Shown here one piece after another: positions 1 to 9,203 of a stretch of 64,000 bases of DNA. Below the pieces are notes generated by a model, which saw nothing but the letters and a program-made list of their open reading frames with translations, had not been told where the DNA came from and did not search any database. The stretch lies in NCBI RefSeq assembly GCF_009827305.1, contig NZ_WTYJ01000001.1, forward strand, positions 744,001-808,000, given 5' to 3'. The stretch is from Croceibacterium xixiisoli (GTDB lineage: Bacteria > Pseudomonadota > Alphaproteobacteria > Sphingomonadales > Sphingomonadaceae). Position numbers and translations under genes: made by a program. How positions within the stretch are numbered: position 1 is the stretch's first letter; each line of letters opens with the position of its first letter.

Positions 1-401
1 CGCCGCTCTCCGCCGCCGATCTGCGCGCCCGCGCCGCCTCCGCCCGGCCGGATGTACCGCTCGCCTCGGCAGAGATGATCACCCGCGCCGATGCCTATTA
101 TTACGGCCATCACACCGATGTCGTGCTGCCGGCCTATCGGGCGATCTACGCTGACGAGGGGCAGACCCGGCTCTATTTCGACCCCCGTAGCGGGGAAGTG
201 GTGAGCTTCAGCGATTCCACCAGCCGGCTGTACCGCTGGCTGCACTATGGCCTCCACCGGCTCGATTTCGCGGTGCTGCGCGAACGCCCGCTGTGGGATG
301 CGGTGATGCTGCCGCTGCTCGCGGGCGTCTCCGCGCTGTGCCTGCTGGGCGTGTGGATGGGCGTGCGGCGATTGCGGATCAAGGCACGCGGGAAGCGGTG
401 A
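1..401 (+). CDS. PepSY-domain membrane protein, C-terminal part (5' end outside window)
   Basis: The open frame enters from the left edge (first complete codon at base 3) and ends at a TGA at 399-401. The visible part reads as a periplasmic PepSY-like segment (YFDPRSGEVVSFSDSTSRLY, followed by RWLHYGLHRLDF) and one hydrophobic transmembrane helix near the C-terminus, ending in a short basic tail. This arrangement is typical of PepSY-associated TM proteins, which often sit beside TonB receptors or act in iron reduction or uptake. The specific role cannot be judged because the N-terminal part is missing. Family assignment is moderately sure; function is inference. Confidence 0.65.
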   Translation, partial: PLSAADLRARAASARPDVPLASAEMITRADAYYYGHHTDVVLPAYRAIYADEGQTRLYFDPRSGEVVSFSDSTSRLYRWLHYGLHRLDFAVLRERPLWDAVMLPLLAGVSALCLLGVWMGVRRLRIKARGKR

Positions 402-470
402 CGGCTTTTCATTTTCCTTGCCGCAGTCCATGCTCCGCATCGGGAACAGGGATGATGGGGCAAAATCATC

Positions 471-1970
471 ATGAAGATCTGGAAATACATGATGCCGGCC
501 TTGATGCTGGCTGGTCCGGCGGCAGCGCAGGAAACCGGGACTGAGGCTTCATTCGCATCCTTGAGTCGGGAAGATATTGAGCTGAAGGTCCGGGACTATT
601 TGTTCGCAAGTCAGATCGATCACTGCGTGCATGGCGTATCGCTTGGTCAGGAATTGCGCCGCCGGCTGCCTAATGAACCGCGATCTCAGGCGATGGTTGA
701 TTATGCCGACCTGAATTGCGCCGCGCAAAAAGGTGACTTCCAGACCGCCTACCGCGGATTGGTGGCTCTTGAGGGGCGGGGGTTCAAACTCACCGATGCG
801 TTCGGTCTGTATCTTGCCGAAAGAACAAAGGACATCAGCGGCTCGTTGACCCGGCTGAGAAGGTTCCTTTTGTCGACCGTGAAGTTCCCGCAGTTGTCTC
901 GGGAATTCCCGACGGCTTATGCGGCCATTCGCATGCTTTTGGAGGCCAATGAGGCTGAACAGTTGGGGGCGCTAGCGCTCAACATCATGCAGGACGCAGA
1001 ATTCACGCAACTTGATAAGGGAATGCGGTCCGACCTGGCCTTGCTGGCAATAGATCAAGCGGTCAGGGCGGATCATGCGGTGGCTTCCGATCTGCTGACG
1101 GAAATTGGTTCGCCGGCCGCATTGCGCAGACTGCTGCTGCTTCGTCAGTATCAGCCTGTTTGGCCTGCGGTAGAACAGAAGGTGGGACCGCATTTCTCCA
1201 TCGCTGACGAGCAATACCTGTCACAGATGCGTCTGGCGTACGAAAAAGACAGCGACAATTCTGCAAGGATGAGAGCGTATGTAGCCGCCTTGTGGGAGGT
1301 GGGAAAAACCGCTGATGTCGTGTCATTCGTGGAACAAGCTGCGCCTGTTGGCGATGATTTCAGTGAAATTGGGGAGGATATGGCATGGATTATCAACATC
1401 TACGCCTTTTCTCTTGATGCACATGAGCGTGTTGCAGAGGCCGACATCCTGTTTGACCGGTTGGCTGGAATCGAGAACAAATACTGGCAGGTCAATTTCG
1501 TGGTCAATCGCGCCGCGCGGCTGACCGATCAGGGCCGCTGGCAGGAGGCTCTCGCAGCGCAGCCTGCGGCCAGCGCAGTCGCGACTGCATCAGGTACGGA
1601 CTATTCTCGTGCAATTGCAGCCCAAGTTCAGCTTTGTTCGCTCAGCAAGCTTGGTCGAAGCCAGGAGGCTGCCGCGTTGCTGCCAAGTTTGCGACAACTG
1701 GGCACTGACGCGGCCTGGCCTGTTGCAGAAGCGCTGATGTGTATGGATCGTGATGAGGAGGCCGCCGCACTTGTAGCATCGACAGTGGCAGATCCGGTCT
1801 ATGGTGAAGACTTTGCTTTGGAACTACTGTCGGACACACCCGATGCACTCGGCGAATCCGCAGCTTTGCCGAGTTTGAAAGAACTGATCGAAAACTATCC
1901 GTCAGTGCGTGATGCCCTGCTGAAACGCGCGCGCCTGTTTCCTGAGGAGTTCCAGCGCGTCGAAAGCTAG
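471..1970 (+). CDS. Secreted alpha-helical repeat protein of unknown function
   Basis: This 499-residue protein starts with a clear Sec signal peptide (positive MKIWK, hydrophobic stretch, AAAQ cleavage-like site near residue 20). The mature part is almost wholly amphipathic helix with repeated Ala/Leu-rich helix pairs, as in TPR or other alpha-solenoid folds, but I cannot assign a named family. It has few cysteines and no visible catalytic motif. Its base composition and codon choice (many TTG, CTT, GTT and AAA-type codons) look less GC-rich than all flanking genes, which may mean recent acquisition or relaxed codon selection. It is co-directional with the PepSY gene 69 bases upstream and convergent with the next gene. 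A periplasmic scaffold or envelope role is a guess. Confidence 0.7.
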   Translation: MKIWKYMMPALMLAGPAAAQETGTEASFASLSREDIELKVRDYLFASQIDHCVHGVSLGQELRRRLPNEPRSQAMVDYADLNCAAQKGDFQTAYRGLVALEGRGFKLTDAFGLYLAERTKDISGSLTRLRRFLLSTVKFPQLSREFPTAYAAIRMLLEANEAEQLGALALNIMQDAEFTQLDKGMRSDLALLAIDQAVRADHAVASDLLTEIGSPAALRRLLLLRQYQPVWPAVEQKVGPHFSIADEQYLSQMRLAYEKDSDNSARMRAYVAALWEVGKTADVVSFVEQAAPVGDDFSEIGEDMAWIINIYAFSLDAHERVAEADILFDRLAGIENKYWQVNFVVNRAARLTDQGRWQEALAAQPAASAVATASGTDYSRAIAAQVQLCSLSKLGRSQEAAALLPSLRQLGTDAAWPVAEALMCMDRDEEAAALVASTVADPVYGEDFALELLSDTPDALGESAALPSLKELIENYPSVRDALLKRARLFPEEFQRVES

Positions 1971-2008
1971 ATCGCGTGCCGGCCTGGAGACAGGCGCGGC
2001 CCGCGATC
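1970..2008. terminator. Hairpin between convergent genes
   Basis: GATCGCG at 1970-1976 is the exact reverse complement of CGCGATC at 2002-2008, with a GC-rich interior. It lies between two convergent stop codons. No T-tract follows, so a terminator role is only suggested by position. Confidence 0.35.
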
Positions 2009-2025
2009 CCTGCAATCTGCTCTGA

Positions 2026-2607
2026 TCACTGCACGCGGCGGATGCGCACCGGCCGCTGATCGCGATAATCCATCAGGAAACTGCCGAGAGAGGCTCGGCG
2101 CAGGCTGATCTGCGACCCGTCGCGCGGCGGATCGTAGGTGAACGGCACGGCATCCTGAAACTGCCATTGCGCCCCATCGCTCAGCGTCAGGCGATAGATA
2201 CCCTCGCTCATCTTTTCGGCGCGGGCGATCCGGCCGGAATAGCGGCCATCGCTGTCGGTCTGGTCATCGCCCGGACGCGGCGCGCGCGGGGCGGGCAGGG
2301 TTTCGGCCCCGAAACCGGTCGGTGCAGCAGCCGCCGCCACAGCGCGCGGCGGGGCTGGCTGGGGCGATGGTTGCGGCTGATTGCGTGCCGGCTCGGCATC
2401 GCGGCGGGAAATCAGCCGGTCGGTGGCGATGGTGTTGTCGTAACAGGCCGCGCGCGCCTCCAGCGCTTCGATCTTCGCGCATTCGCGCATGATCCGCACG
2501 GTGGCTTCGTAATCGGTCTGCTGCGCCTGTGCCGGCGCAGCGACGCCCATGGCCAGCAGCGTCGATGCCGCTGCAATGTGCCATTGCCTGGTCAGGTGTC
2601 TGGTCAT
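2026..2607 (-). CDS. Small exported hypothetical protein
   Basis: This 193-residue protein starts at the ATG at 2607, preceded by GGAAGGGA nine bases upstream; a TTG further out (2625) has no ribosome site. The N-terminus is a Sec signal peptide ending AAPAQAQQ. Next comes a short segment with two cysteines (MRECAKIEALEARAACYD) that could form a disulfide, a proline- and alanine-rich linker, and a C-terminal beta-rich part (GIYRLTLSDGAQWQFQDA) that resembles a small SH3-like or OB-like barrel. Proteins of this layout are common and uncharacterised in sphingomonads. It follows the TonB receptor on the same strand with a hairpin between them, so it may be separately transcribed. Function unknown. 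Confidence 0.7.
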   Translation of the reverse strand: MTRHLTRQWHIAAASTLLAMGVAAPAQAQQTDYEATVRIMRECAKIEALEARAACYDNTIATDRLISRRDAEPARNQPQPSPQPAPPRAVAAAAAPTGFGAETLPAPRAPRPGDDQTDSDGRYSGRIARAEKMSEGIYRLTLSDGAQWQFQDAVPFTYDPPRDGSQISLRRASLGSFLMDYRDQRPVRIRRVQ

Positions 2608-2671
2608 GTCGATGGTCCCTTCCAATGTCCGGTGGCGGTGAGTGAAGGGCTACCCACCGCCACCGGCGCGG

Positions 2672-2692
2672 AAAACCGGCCGCTGGCCGGCT
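2672..2692 (-). terminator. Probable rho-independent terminator of the TonB receptor gene
   Basis: Read on the minus strand, CCGGCC-AGC-GGCCGG is followed directly by TTTT. It begins about ten bases after the receptor stop codon. The T-run is short, so the call is moderate. Confidence 0.5.
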
Positions 2693-2700
2693 CCGACAAC

Positions 2701-5700
2701 TTACAGCTTGAAGTTCACGCCCAGATAGAACCGGCGCCCAAGGACGTCGTACTGGCTGGGCAGATAGGGATTGGCCGCCTGGTTGAAGCGCGTCCGCGCA
2801 TCGCCGGTGACGTCGTCCGTGAAGAAGCCGACATAGGGCGGGGAGACATCGAACAGATTGTCGATGCCGCCGCGAATGGCGACGTTTTCCATCACATCAT
2901 AGCGGAAGTTCAGGTTGAACAGGCTGTAGGCCGGCGCACCTGCCACCGTGGTTGCCGTGTCGGTGGCGGACTGCACGGACTTGACCGAAGGCTTGTGCTG
3001 CCACTGCAGGCCGATATTGGCCGGGCCGACCGAATAGTTCAACCGGGCGAACAGTTTCCACCGATAGGCGCCGGGGTTGGCGCCCACGGCATTGGCCGAA
3101 TCCGGGCCCAGCGTACCGGCATAATCGGTCAGGGGCACGGCAATCTGGTCCGGCGTGGTCTTGAAGCTGTCGAGATAGTTGAAGTTGATATTGGTCGAAA
3201 TCGCACCCGGCAGACCGATGCCCGCATCTTCGAAATTCAGACCCCAGTCGAGCTGGACATCGAAGCCGGCCGTCTGGATCGCGCCCTGGTTACTGAACCG
3301 GATTTCGACCGTCTGCATATTGCCGTTCACTTCATCGCGTTCGATGCGGCCGCAGGCGGCGTTCAATTCGAAGTTCGGATTGAACTCTTCGGTAAAGCAC
3401 TGGCGCAACACTGAATCGATGCCCTGCAGCGAAATCCCGTCTTCCAGCTTGATGTTGTAATAGTCGACCGACAGCCGCAGACGCCGCAGCCAGGGATTGT
3501 CGGACAGGCCACTGATCACGCCACCGATGGTGTAGGTGGTGGCATTTTCTTCCCGCAGACCGTCTGCGCCCAGTTGCAGGGCGGTGAACAGCTGTGAACC
3601 GAGCAGATAGTCGGTGCGCGCGGGATCGTAATACAGCGCCGCCCCTTCGGCGCCCATCATCTGGCGGCACAGCGCCTCAACCCGCGCGGCGGTGCCGTTG
3701 GTGTTGAGGTCGGGGTTGGCGGAGTAATTCCCGTAACGCTGCGGCGAGGTGTTGTTGAGGCGCGAACACGGATCGCCATCGCCGGTGTTGAGCAAGGTGT
3801 TGGTGCGTGCCGTGAACAACTCACCCAGATTGGGTGCACGGCTGGCAGTCTGATAACCACCACGGAACCGCAGCCAGTCGGTCGGGGCCCATTCGCCATT
3901 GATCTTGTAGGTGCCGATCGATCCGACCGAATCATAGTCGGACAGACGATAGCCCAGCTCCAGGTTCAGCTCCTTGGCGAAGGGCAGGTCGGACAGGACC
4001 GGGACCAGCAGTTCGCCATAGAGTTCGCGGACGGAGGTCGAACCGATGCTGCTTGCCTGGGGGAAGGTGGTCGTGGTCTCGAGGAAGGATGAGCCTTCGA
4101 ACGCCGAACTGTCGGAGGTGAATTCGATCGAGTTGCGGCGATATTGCCCACCGACGGCGAAGCGCAGCTTCCCGGCGGGAAGTTCGAACAGGCTGCCCTG
4201 CAGATTGGCTTCCAGCACTTGCTGGCCGATCTTGTTTTCGAACTGCAAATCCGCGCTGGTGGCCGTGTCGCAATCCGCGCTGAAGGCGGAATTGAGGATG
4301 AACGGGCTCAGGCCGGTATCACAACTGGCTGATGCGCCATAACGCTGGCCGTTGTTGCCCAAGGCGAAGAAATTGGCGCCGTAATTGGGCGAGGTCAGAA
4401 TCGCGCGGAACCGTTCGAGCGAAATCAGCCCGACCAGATTGGTCTTGGCCACGGTTTCACCATGCGAACCCACCAGATCCCAGGTCAGATCGGTGCCGGG
4501 GATGGACCCCTCGAAACCGAGCTGCATCTGGAAGGTGTTGGTGAAGTTTTCCGTCCCCCGGCGGCCGAAGGCGTCGAGCGAGAAATTGGCATTCCAAGGG
4601 CCATTGGGATCGGCACGGCTGTCCAGCAGGGCAGCGATATTGGCCGGAACCGGGAACACCTGCTTGTTGGTGCAACCGCCGATCGGGCCGCAGTTCAGGC
4701 CGAAGCGCCCACCGGCCATGAAGTCCGGATTGGTCGGGTTGTCACTCAGATCGCCCGGGGTGCTGTCGGGCAGCACAGAGGATGATTTGAAGTTCGCGAC
4801 GCCATTGATGTAGGGGCTGCCGACATAGATATTGTCGTCATAGGGGATCGGCGTGCCGGTGGAACCCAGCAGCACGGTGTTGAACGACAGCGATCGGGTC
4901 TGGGTGCGGGCGAAATAGGCTTGGCCGACGAATTTGGCCCAGCTGGTCAGCTCGTAATCGCCCTTCGCGAAGAAGGAATAGCGATCCTGCGGAGCAGACA
5001 GGATGCGGTCTGGATTGTTCTGTTCCAGCAGCCCGTTGTCGATGATCTTGCGGTTTTCATCCGCAAAGCCGCCCTGATAGTTCAGCAACAGCGGATGATA
5101 AACACCGTTCACCGTGGCGGAGGTGTTGATCCAGTTCGTGCCGTCATCGTTGAAATAGATGCTGGCGGTGCGCGGAATGTTCACACCCGCCGGACGACCG
5201 GGGAAGAAGCTGTTGATGGCATTCTGCCCGAACGGATTGGTGCCCGGGGTGGACACATAGTTTTCCGACAGGAAGAACTCATCGCCCCGTACGAAGGGAT
5301 CGGCGGCCGCCCGGCGATAGCTTTCGCGGTCCGACCGCAGCAACTGCTCGCGCTTGTAATACTCCATGCCCAGGATGATCCCGCCGCGACCATCGTCAAG
5401 CGCGGCACCGAGCAGGGTGGAAACACGGTATTCCGCACCACCGCCCTGTGGCGAAAAGCTGCTCTGGGCGTCGAAATCGATACCGGTGAAATCATCTTTC
5501 AGAATGAAGTTGACCACGCCGCCCACAGCATCGGCGCCATAGGTGGACGATGCGCCGCCGGTGATGATCTCGACCCGCTGGATCGCGGCCGAAGGAATGG
5601 TGTTGATGTCGATCACGCCGGTGCCGTTGATCGGCGTGGCGCGGCGGCCATCCAGCAGCACCAGGTTGCGGTTGGCGCCCAGCTGGCGAAGGCTGATGGT

Positions 5701-6048
5701 CGAAGCGCCAGGGGTGACATTGGCGTTCGGCTGGATTTCGGCGGCATCGAACTGGGTCAGCGCTGGGCTGAACTGCGGCAGCTTGTTGAGATTCGCTTCC
5801 AGATTGACGGCGCTGCTCTGTTCGATCAGCTCGGAATCCACCGACACGATCGGGCTCGTCGCGTTGTAATCGGGCCGGGCGATGCGCGAACCGGTGACGA
5901 TGATGCTTTGCTGCTGTTGCGGCGCGGCTTCTTCCCCGGCGGCCGGGGCGGCATCCTGCGCGAAGGCGGGCATGGTGATCGCCGCGCTGCAGGCCGATCC
6001 GGCCAGCAGCAGCGCACGGCAAAGTCTTGTCTTCTCTGAAATCCTCAT
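2701..6048 (-). CDS. TonB-dependent outer membrane receptor
   Basis: This 1115-residue protein takes up an unknown ligand across the outer membrane using TonB energy. The start chosen is the ATG at 6048, which follows GAGGGGAAG; an upstream in-frame start at 6084 lacks such a site. Residues 1-30 form a signal peptide ending in AFAQ, and a TonB-box-like IIVTGSRI lies near residues 49-56. The plug domain follows, with LLDGRRATPINGTGVIDIN and VEIITGGASSTYGADAVGGV, then a long beta-barrel ending in the aromatic-terminus pattern LGVNFKL. The length suits the large receptors abundant in sphingomonads, with long loops. No transporter or enzyme for its substrate is adjacent, so the ligand (siderophore, glycan, peptide or other) is unknown. 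The upstream DNA is long, AT-rich and palindromic, suggesting regulated expression. Confidence 0.93.
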   Translation of the reverse strand: MRISEKTRLCRALLLAGSACSAAITMPAFAQDAAPAAGEEAAPQQQQSIIVTGSRIARPDYNATSPIVSVDSELIEQSSAVNLEANLNKLPQFSPALTQFDAAEIQPNANVTPGASTISLRQLGANRNLVLLDGRRATPINGTGVIDINTIPSAAIQRVEIITGGASSTYGADAVGGVVNFILKDDFTGIDFDAQSSFSPQGGGAEYRVSTLLGAALDDGRGGIILGMEYYKREQLLRSDRESYRRAAADPFVRGDEFFLSENYVSTPGTNPFGQNAINSFFPGRPAGVNIPRTASIYFNDDGTNWINTSATVNGVYHPLLLNYQGGFADENRKIIDNGLLEQNNPDRILSAPQDRYSFFAKGDYELTSWAKFVGQAYFARTQTRSLSFNTVLLGSTGTPIPYDDNIYVGSPYINGVANFKSSSVLPDSTPGDLSDNPTNPDFMAGGRFGLNCGPIGGCTNKQVFPVPANIAALLDSRADPNGPWNANFSLDAFGRRGTENFTNTFQMQLGFEGSIPGTDLTWDLVGSHGETVAKTNLVGLISLERFRAILTSPNYGANFFALGNNGQRYGASASCDTGLSPFILNSAFSADCDTATSADLQFENKIGQQVLEANLQGSLFELPAGKLRFAVGGQYRRNSIEFTSDSSAFEGSSFLETTTTFPQASSIGSTSVRELYGELLVPVLSDLPFAKELNLELGYRLSDYDSVGSIGTYKINGEWAPTDWLRFRGGYQTASRAPNLGELFTARTNTLLNTGDGDPCSRLNNTSPQRYGNYSANPDLNTNGTAARVEALCRQMMGAEGAALYYDPARTDYLLGSQLFTALQLGADGLREENATTYTIGGVISGLSDNPWLRRLRLSVDYYNIKLEDGISLQGIDSVLRQCFTEEFNPNFELNAACGRIERDEVNGNMQTVEIRFSNQGAIQTAGFDVQLDWGLNFEDAGIGLPGAISTNINFNYLDSFKTTPDQIAVPLTDYAGTLGPDSANAVGANPGAYRWKLFARLNYSVGPANIGLQWQHKPSVKSVQSATDTATTVAGAPAYSLFNLNFRYDVMENVAIRGGIDNLFDVSPPYVGFFTDDVTGDARTRFNQAANPYLPSQYDVLGRRFYLGVNFKL

Positions 6049-6640
6049 GGTCTTCCCCTCTGGAAATCCCCGGCGGCTCCGCATCCGGGGCTTTCATTGT
6101 TCTCTTCGGGGGAAACACGCCGTCACATCTGTCACCGCTCCGGGGCGCGACCGGCCACGGGCGGAAAGCACGCATCCGTGCATCCGCCTTGCGGCACTTC
6201 CCGTTCACGGGCCCTGTTGCGGGCGAAGACGATTACGCGTGGGCGCTCTCCCCGGGCTGCCGATCTTGTCCCGATCGGCTTGCCTGGGGAATTGGTAACA
6301 ATGATAAACCATTTAGTCGACATATGATTTTTAATCATACTGTTCGTACAAGAATGATTATCAGACATAATCAATTTGGGTTGGTCGGGTGGCACCCGGC
6401 ATCCGCCGAACACGGATTGTCGCTGGCCGAACGGCACGCAGGAAAAGCCCCAGCCTGCGAAGGCAGGCCTCAGGGAGCCCGAGCCCGTTGGTCCGGCAAA
6501 TTTCAGGGTGCAGAATTGGGACAGCGACAACTGCGCTGTGGCAAAATTCTGTTACAAACTAGGATGTAAGGCGCAGTCAGCCTGTCGGCATCAGCCTATT
6601 GCGCCGATCAGGGTGCGCCAAAGCGCATCCTGGCAGGGAA
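6049..6640. other. Long intergenic region upstream of the TonB receptor
   Basis: I see no convincing gene in these 592 bases. The half next to the receptor (6049-6290) is GC-rich. From about 6295 to 6375 the DNA becomes clearly AT-rich and carries repeated ATGATT/AATCAT words. A small hairpin with arms GCCTGC/GCAGGC lies near 6453-6468. The stretch 6500-6570 is again moderately AT-rich. It probably holds the receptor promoter and operators. Confidence 0.6.
6323..6373. promoter_or_regulatory. Cluster of ATGATT-type inverted half-sites
   Basis: TATGATT-TTT-AATCATA at 6323-6339 is a perfect 7-bp inverted repeat. ATGATTA recurs at 6354-6360, and TAATCA at 6368-6373, giving alternating orientations spaced by about one to two helical turns. 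Clustered half-sites in AT-rich DNA upstream of a receptor gene are what a repressor or activator operator looks like. The regulator is unknown; no regulator gene is adjacent. Confidence 0.45.
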
Positions 6641-8005
6641 TCAGGCGATCACCCCGAACATGTCATGTGCGTCGGTTTCCTCGATCGTGACATTCACGAA
6701 ATCGCCAGGCTGCACCGTCGCCGGCACATTGCGCAGATAGACCTGGCCATCGATCTCGGGCGCATCCGCCTGGCTGCGACCGGTCGCGCCGATGTCGCCA
6801 TCCTCGTCGGGCTCGCCCACTTCGTCGATGATCACCGGCACGGTGCGGCCGACCTTGGCCTGCAGCCGTTCGGCGCTGATCCGCTCGGTGACTTCCATCA
6901 ATCGGGCGTAGCGTTCTTCCTTCACCTCTTCGGGCACAGGATCGGGCAGATTGTTGGCGGTTGCGCCTTCAACCGGTTCGAAGCGGAACGCGCCCACGCG
7001 GTCGAGCTGCGCTTCTTCCAGCCAGTCGAGCAGATAGCGGAAATCCTCTTCCGTCTCGCCGGGAAATCCGACCACGAAGCTGGAACGGATCGCCATGTCC
7101 GGCGCAATCGCGCGCCAGTTCTTCAGCCGTTGCAGCACCTTGGCGTCATTGGCCGGGCGCTTCATCGCTTTCAGCACATTGGGGCTGGCGTGCTGGAACG
7201 GAATGTCGAGATAGGGCGTCAGCAGCCCCTCCGCCATCAGCGGGATCACCGCATCGACATGGGGGTAAGGATAGACATAGTGCAGTCGGGTCCACGGCAC
7301 CTGCCCGTTGGGCGTGCGCAGCTGGCCCAGCTCGCGCGCCAGATCGGTCATATGGGTGCGGACGGGGTTGCCCTTCCACATCCGCTCTTCATGGCGGACA
7401 TCCACGCCATAGGCACTGGTGTCCTGGCTGATGACCAGCAGTTCGCGCGTGCCGGCGGCCACCAGCTTTTCCGCCTCGCGCAGCACGGCATCGATCCGGC
7501 GGCTGGCCAGCTTTCCGCGCAATTGCGGAATGATGCAGAACGAACAGGCGTGGTTGCAGCCTTCGGAAATCTTCAGATAGCTGTAATGGCGCGGGGTCAG
7601 CTTGATGTCGGGCTGGGGGATCAGATCGACGAACGGGCCTTGGGTCGGCGGGGCCGCCTCATGCACGGCTTCGACCACCTGTTCATACTGGTGGGCGCCG
7701 GTTACGGCCAGCACCTGGGGGAAGCGGGCGCGGATGGTTTCCGCCTCCTCACCCATACAGCCGGTCACGATCACGCGGCCGTTTTCGGCAATGGCCTCGC
7801 CAATCGCCTCCAGGCTTTCTTCCTTGGCCGAATCGAGGAAACCGCAGGTGTTGACCACCACCACATCGGCGCCCTGGTAGTCCGGGCTCATGGCATAGCC
7901 ATCCGCACGCAGACGCGTCAGAATCCGTTCGGAATCAACAAGCGCTTTAGGGCAGCCGAGGCTGACCATGCCCACGCGGCGGGCTTCGGGAATCCGGGTT
8001 GCCAT
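6641..8005 (-). CDS. rimO: Ribosomal protein S12 methylthiotransferase RimO
   Basis: RimO is a radical-SAM enzyme that adds a methylthio group to the conserved aspartate of ribosomal protein S12 in the cytoplasm. The 454-residue product has the N-terminal UPF0004 domain with its three cluster cysteines (C18 in [13 protein letters not shown]54 in [10 protein letters not shown]83 in TGCMGEE). The radical-SAM CxxxCxxC follows at C150, C154 and C157 (GCNHACSFC), and a C-terminal TRAM domain ends the protein. CPKALVD after the first cysteine is typical of RimO rather than MiaB. The start at 8005 ([10 protein letters not shown]) matches the family; the longer frame has no good ribosome site. It is the last gene of a co-directional minus-strand run, 130 bases after the potassium channel gene. 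Confidence 0.95.
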   Translation of the reverse strand: MATRIPEARRVGMVSLGCPKALVDSERILTRLRADGYAMSPDYQGADVVVVNTCGFLDSAKEESLEAIGEAIAENGRVIVTGCMGEEAETIRARFPQVLAVTGAHQYEQVVEAVHEAAPPTQGPFVDLIPQPDIKLTPRHYSYLKISEGCNHACSFCIIPQLRGKLASRRIDAVLREAEKLVAAGTRELLVISQDTSAYGVDVRHEERMWKGNPVRTHMTDLARELGQLRTPNGQVPWTRLHYVYPYPHVDAVIPLMAEGLLTPYLDIPFQHASPNVLKAMKRPANDAKVLQRLKNWRAIAPDMAIRSSFVVGFPGETEEDFRYLLDWLEEAQLDRVGAFRFEPVEGATANNLPDPVPEEVKEERYARLMEVTERISAERLQAKVGRTVPVIIDEVGEPDEDGDIGATGRSQADAPEIDGQVYLRNVPATVQPGDFVNVTIEETDAHDMFGVIA

Positions 8006-8135
8006 GATCGGCGCGCCTGTACACGGATGCGGGGCTTTGGGCCAGAAGGTTTTCCAGCCAGGCGAAACCACCCGCCCGCCCCGGCAACCGTCCAGCCTGT
8101 CGGGCGCTCACCCGCCCGATGCAAACCGCCGCGCG

Positions 8136-9200
8136 TCAGGCCTTGCCGGCCGTTTCCGGCGTAGGGATGATTTCCACGATCGTATCGCCTTCCTGCAGGG
8201 CCTCGCTGCCGGGTTCCCAGAAACCGATCACTTCATGCCGGCGGTGAATGCGCAGGCCTTGCCCGCCTGTCGCCAGCCGGGTCAGCGGCCGGCCGATTTC
8301 CTCCGGCAGCACCGGCCGTTCGACCAGTTCCACCCGCCCGCCGACAGAGGCCAAATCGGCAAGATATTCGGCCAGATGCGCGCCCTGGGCGCTGCCGGCC
8401 AGCAATTGCCCGGCAAAGCGCACAGGGTTGATCACATTGTTGGCCCCGGCCTGGTGCGCCAGCAATTCATTGTCGGCCGCCCGCACCACCACGCTGATCG
8501 GCACATTGGGCGCCAGATGGCGCACCGTCAGCACGATCAGGATCGAGGAATCGTCGCGCCCGGCAGACACCAGCACGGTGCGCGCGCGCGAAATGCGCAC
8601 GGCGTGCAGATGCTCGTCGCGCGTGGCATCGGCCCTGATGACATTGCAGCCCAGTGCCTCGGCCTCGTTCAGCCGTTCGGTCCTGGTGTCCATCACCACG
8701 ATATCGGCCGGCTCGGTGCCGCGCTGGATCAGTTCGTTGACCGCTTCGGATCCGGAAACCCCGAAGCCGAGCACCACCACATGGTCCGACAGCTTTTCCT
8801 GAATCCGGGCCATGCGCCATTTCTCCCAGCTGTATTTGATGATGAAATTATAGGCCGCGCCCACGAAGATGAAGATCACGATGAAGCGGATCGGGGTCAC
8901 GATGATCGCTTCGACCATGCGGGCCCGGTCGGTCACCGGGGCGATATCGCCAAAACCTGTCGTGGTGATCGATATCATCGTGAAATACACGACATCGGTG
9001 AAGCTGACGTGGCCGTCGTGATTGTCCTGCAATCCGCCGCGATCCAGCCAGTGGATCATCACCACCACCATCACCAGCATCATCGCCGCGCCCACCCGCA
9101 GGCCCAGATCGGCCCAGACGGGAATATGCAGCCCGCGTTTCAGCGGGGTGAAATTATGCGGTGCCCCGCGCCCGATGCGATAGGGGAACCGGCGGGCCAA
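8136..9200 (-). CDS. Potassium channel with RCK (TrkA-N) domain
   Basis: This 354-residue inner-membrane protein is a two-helix ion channel fused to cytoplasmic regulator-of-K+-conductance domains, like MthK. The pore loop carries the selectivity filter TTTGFGD (about residues 79-85) between two hydrophobic helices. A Rossmann-type nucleotide-binding domain begins with VVVLGFGVSGSE, and a TrkA-C-like domain ends the protein. It has to start at a TTG (9198-9200), because no ATG or GTG precedes the first membrane helix; a GGGGGG stretch lies about nine bases upstream. The gene starts three bases after the NlpD-like stop codon, so the two are probably cotranscribed. It likely mediates gated K+ flux; the controlling ligand is not visible. 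Confidence 0.9.
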   Translation of the reverse strand: MARRFPYRIGRGAPHNFTPLKRGLHIPVWADLGLRVGAAMMLVMVVVMIHWLDRGGLQDNHDGHVSFTDVVYFTMISITTTGFGDIAPVTDRARMVEAIIVTPIRFIVIFIFVGAAYNFIIKYSWEKWRMARIQEKLSDHVVVLGFGVSGSEAVNELIQRGTEPADIVVMDTRTERLNEAEALGCNVIRADATRDEHLHAVRISRARTVLVSAGRDDSSILIVLTVRHLAPNVPISVVVRAADNELLAHQAGANNVINPVRFAGQLLAGSAQGAHLAEYLADLASVGGRVELVERPVLPEEIGRPLTRLATGGQGLRIHRRHEVIGFWEPGSEALQEGDTIVEIIPTPETAGKA

Positions 9201-9203
9201 GGC

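Noticed and set aside
2167-3414. Long plus-strand open frames opposite the TonB receptor and other genes
   Set aside because: These follow from the high GC content and codon structure of the real genes on the other strand. Their translations are rich in Arg, Gly and His with no family features.
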